A stretch of 20,513 nucleotides of DNA from an uncultured Microcaldota archaeon (GTDB lineage Archaea > Micrarchaeota > Micrarchaeia > Anstonellales > Bilamarchaeaceae), in contig CAIXOA010000124.1 of NCBI GenBank assembly GCA_903920925.1, positions 1 through 20,513 on the forward strand. Reading direction: 5' to 3'. The first letter of the stretch is position 1. Every line of letters starts with the position of its first letter. Positions 20,037 through 20,513 of this stretch are shown piece after piece. A program made the translations under genes and the position numbers. Below the pieces are notes generated by a model. The model was not told the DNA's origin. It saw nothing but the letters and a program-made list of their open reading frames with translations, and did no database searches.

Positions 20037-20513
20037 ATGCAGATTGAGGATGTCTCAGAGAAGGGAAACAGGCTTTCCCTCACCGTAAAAGGGGCCCCGC
20101 TCCCGCTTGTGAACGCCATCAGGCGCTACTCCATGAGCCATGTTCCCATACTGGCCATAGACAAGGTCGTCATGTACGAGAACTCCTCGCCGATTTTCGA
20201 TGAATACATCTCCCACCGCATAGGCATGTTTCCGATAAAGACCCCGAAGAACCTGCCCGCATCCACCGAAGTCTCCTTCGTTCTCGATGTGCAGGGCCCA
20301 AAGGCGGTTTTCGCCGAGGATTTGAAGAGCAGCGACTCGGGCATAGTCGTCGCCGAGCCCCGCATCCCGCTGGTCACCCTCATCGAGGGCCAGTCCGTGC
20401 GCTTGGAGGGAAAGGCAATTCTCGGCACAGGGAGGAAGCACGCAAAATTCCAGGCCGGCCTCGCATCCTACGAACAGAAGGAGGACGGCACGCTTCTGAT
20501 GAAGGTGGAAAGC
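20037..20513 (+). CDS. rpoD: DNA-directed RNA polymerase subunit Rpo3 (RpoD), 3' end outside window
   Basis: Rpo3 pairs with Rpo11 to form the assembly platform of archaeal RNA polymerase, the counterpart of bacterial alpha. The frame is open to the window end (159 codons). It shows 'PLVNAIRRYSMSHVPILAID' (about 23-42), where NAIRR is the alpha-type motif, 'EYISHRIGMFPIKTP' (about 56-70) and 'GTGRKHAKFQAG' (about 130-141), all typical of Rpo3. Any iron-sulfur loop would be just beyond the cut. It follows uS11 by 2 bases, with GTGAGC directly before the ATG. Confidence 0.95.
   Translation, partial: MQIEDVSEKGNRLSLTVKGAPLPLVNAIRRYSMSHVPILAIDKVVMYENSSPIFDEYISHRIGMFPIKTPKNLPASTEVSFVLDVQGPKAVFAEDLKSSDSGIVVAEPRIPLVTLIEGQSVRLEGKAILGTGRKHAKFQAGLASYEQKEDGTLLMKVES

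Noticed and set aside
1..20513. CRISPR arrays, insertion sequences, origins
   Set aside because: I saw no regular repeat-spacer series, no transposase or integrase reading frame and no origin-like repeat cluster.

Overview
The window is archaeal. It has the archaeal S10-spc-type ribosomal protein cluster with archaeal/eukaryotic-only proteins (eS4, eL32, eL19, eL34, eL14), an archaeal SecY, archaeal adenylate and cytidylate kinases, a DUF106/EMC3-like insertase, Cbf5, and the start of RNA polymerase subunit Rpo3. Promoters are TATA-box type and Shine-Dalgarno sites are GGTG(A), usually 5-7 nt before the start. The DNA is fairly GC-rich. The exact lineage cannot be settled by reading. A small genome of DPANN type is possible, because rnp1 is missing from its usual place and eL14 and Cbf5 are short, but this is weak inference.

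Layout. Positions 1-162 are AT-rich and end in a TATA box for a leaderless HEAT-repeat-like gene (163-861). After a 147-nt gap with a TATA box and a hairpin-bearing leader, 30 tightly packed genes run on the plus strand from uL3 (1009) to Cbf5 (ending 17119). No gap exceeds about 20 nt and many genes overlap by ATGA-type junctions. The order is uL3-uL4-uL23-uL2-uS19-uL22-uS3-uL29-aIF1-uS17-uL14-uL24-eS4-uL5-uS14-uS8-uL6-eL32-eL19-uL18-uS5-uL30-uL15-SecY-Adk-DUF106-eL34-Cmk-eL14-Cbf5. A leaderless gene for a small two-helix membrane protein follows (17174-17773). Its end overlaps a convergent tRNA-Ser(GGA). A 267-nt divergent region then carries promoters for the tRNA and for the second ribosomal operon (uS13-uS4-uS11-Rpo3, cut by the window end).

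The genes serve ribosome assembly, translation initiation, membrane protein insertion (SecY plus the DUF106 insertase), nucleotide supply (Adk, Cmk), rRNA pseudouridylation (Cbf5) and transcription (Rpo3).

Three things stand out. (1) A roughly 70-bp palindromic element occurs twice in opposite orientation, at the 3' ends of the uL24 and adk genes. In each copy it encodes the last 22-23 residues of the host protein, and its terminal repeat is the Shine-Dalgarno site of the next gene. (2) A three-way-junction RNA is predicted in the leader of the uS13-uS4-uS11-Rpo3 operon, in the same place as the S4-regulated leader of the bacterial alpha operon. (3) A two-hairpin leader with a cUNCGg tetraloop precedes uL3. 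Several ribosomal proteins (uL22, uS13, uS4, uS11) also carry long Lys/Glu/Ala/Pro-rich tails.
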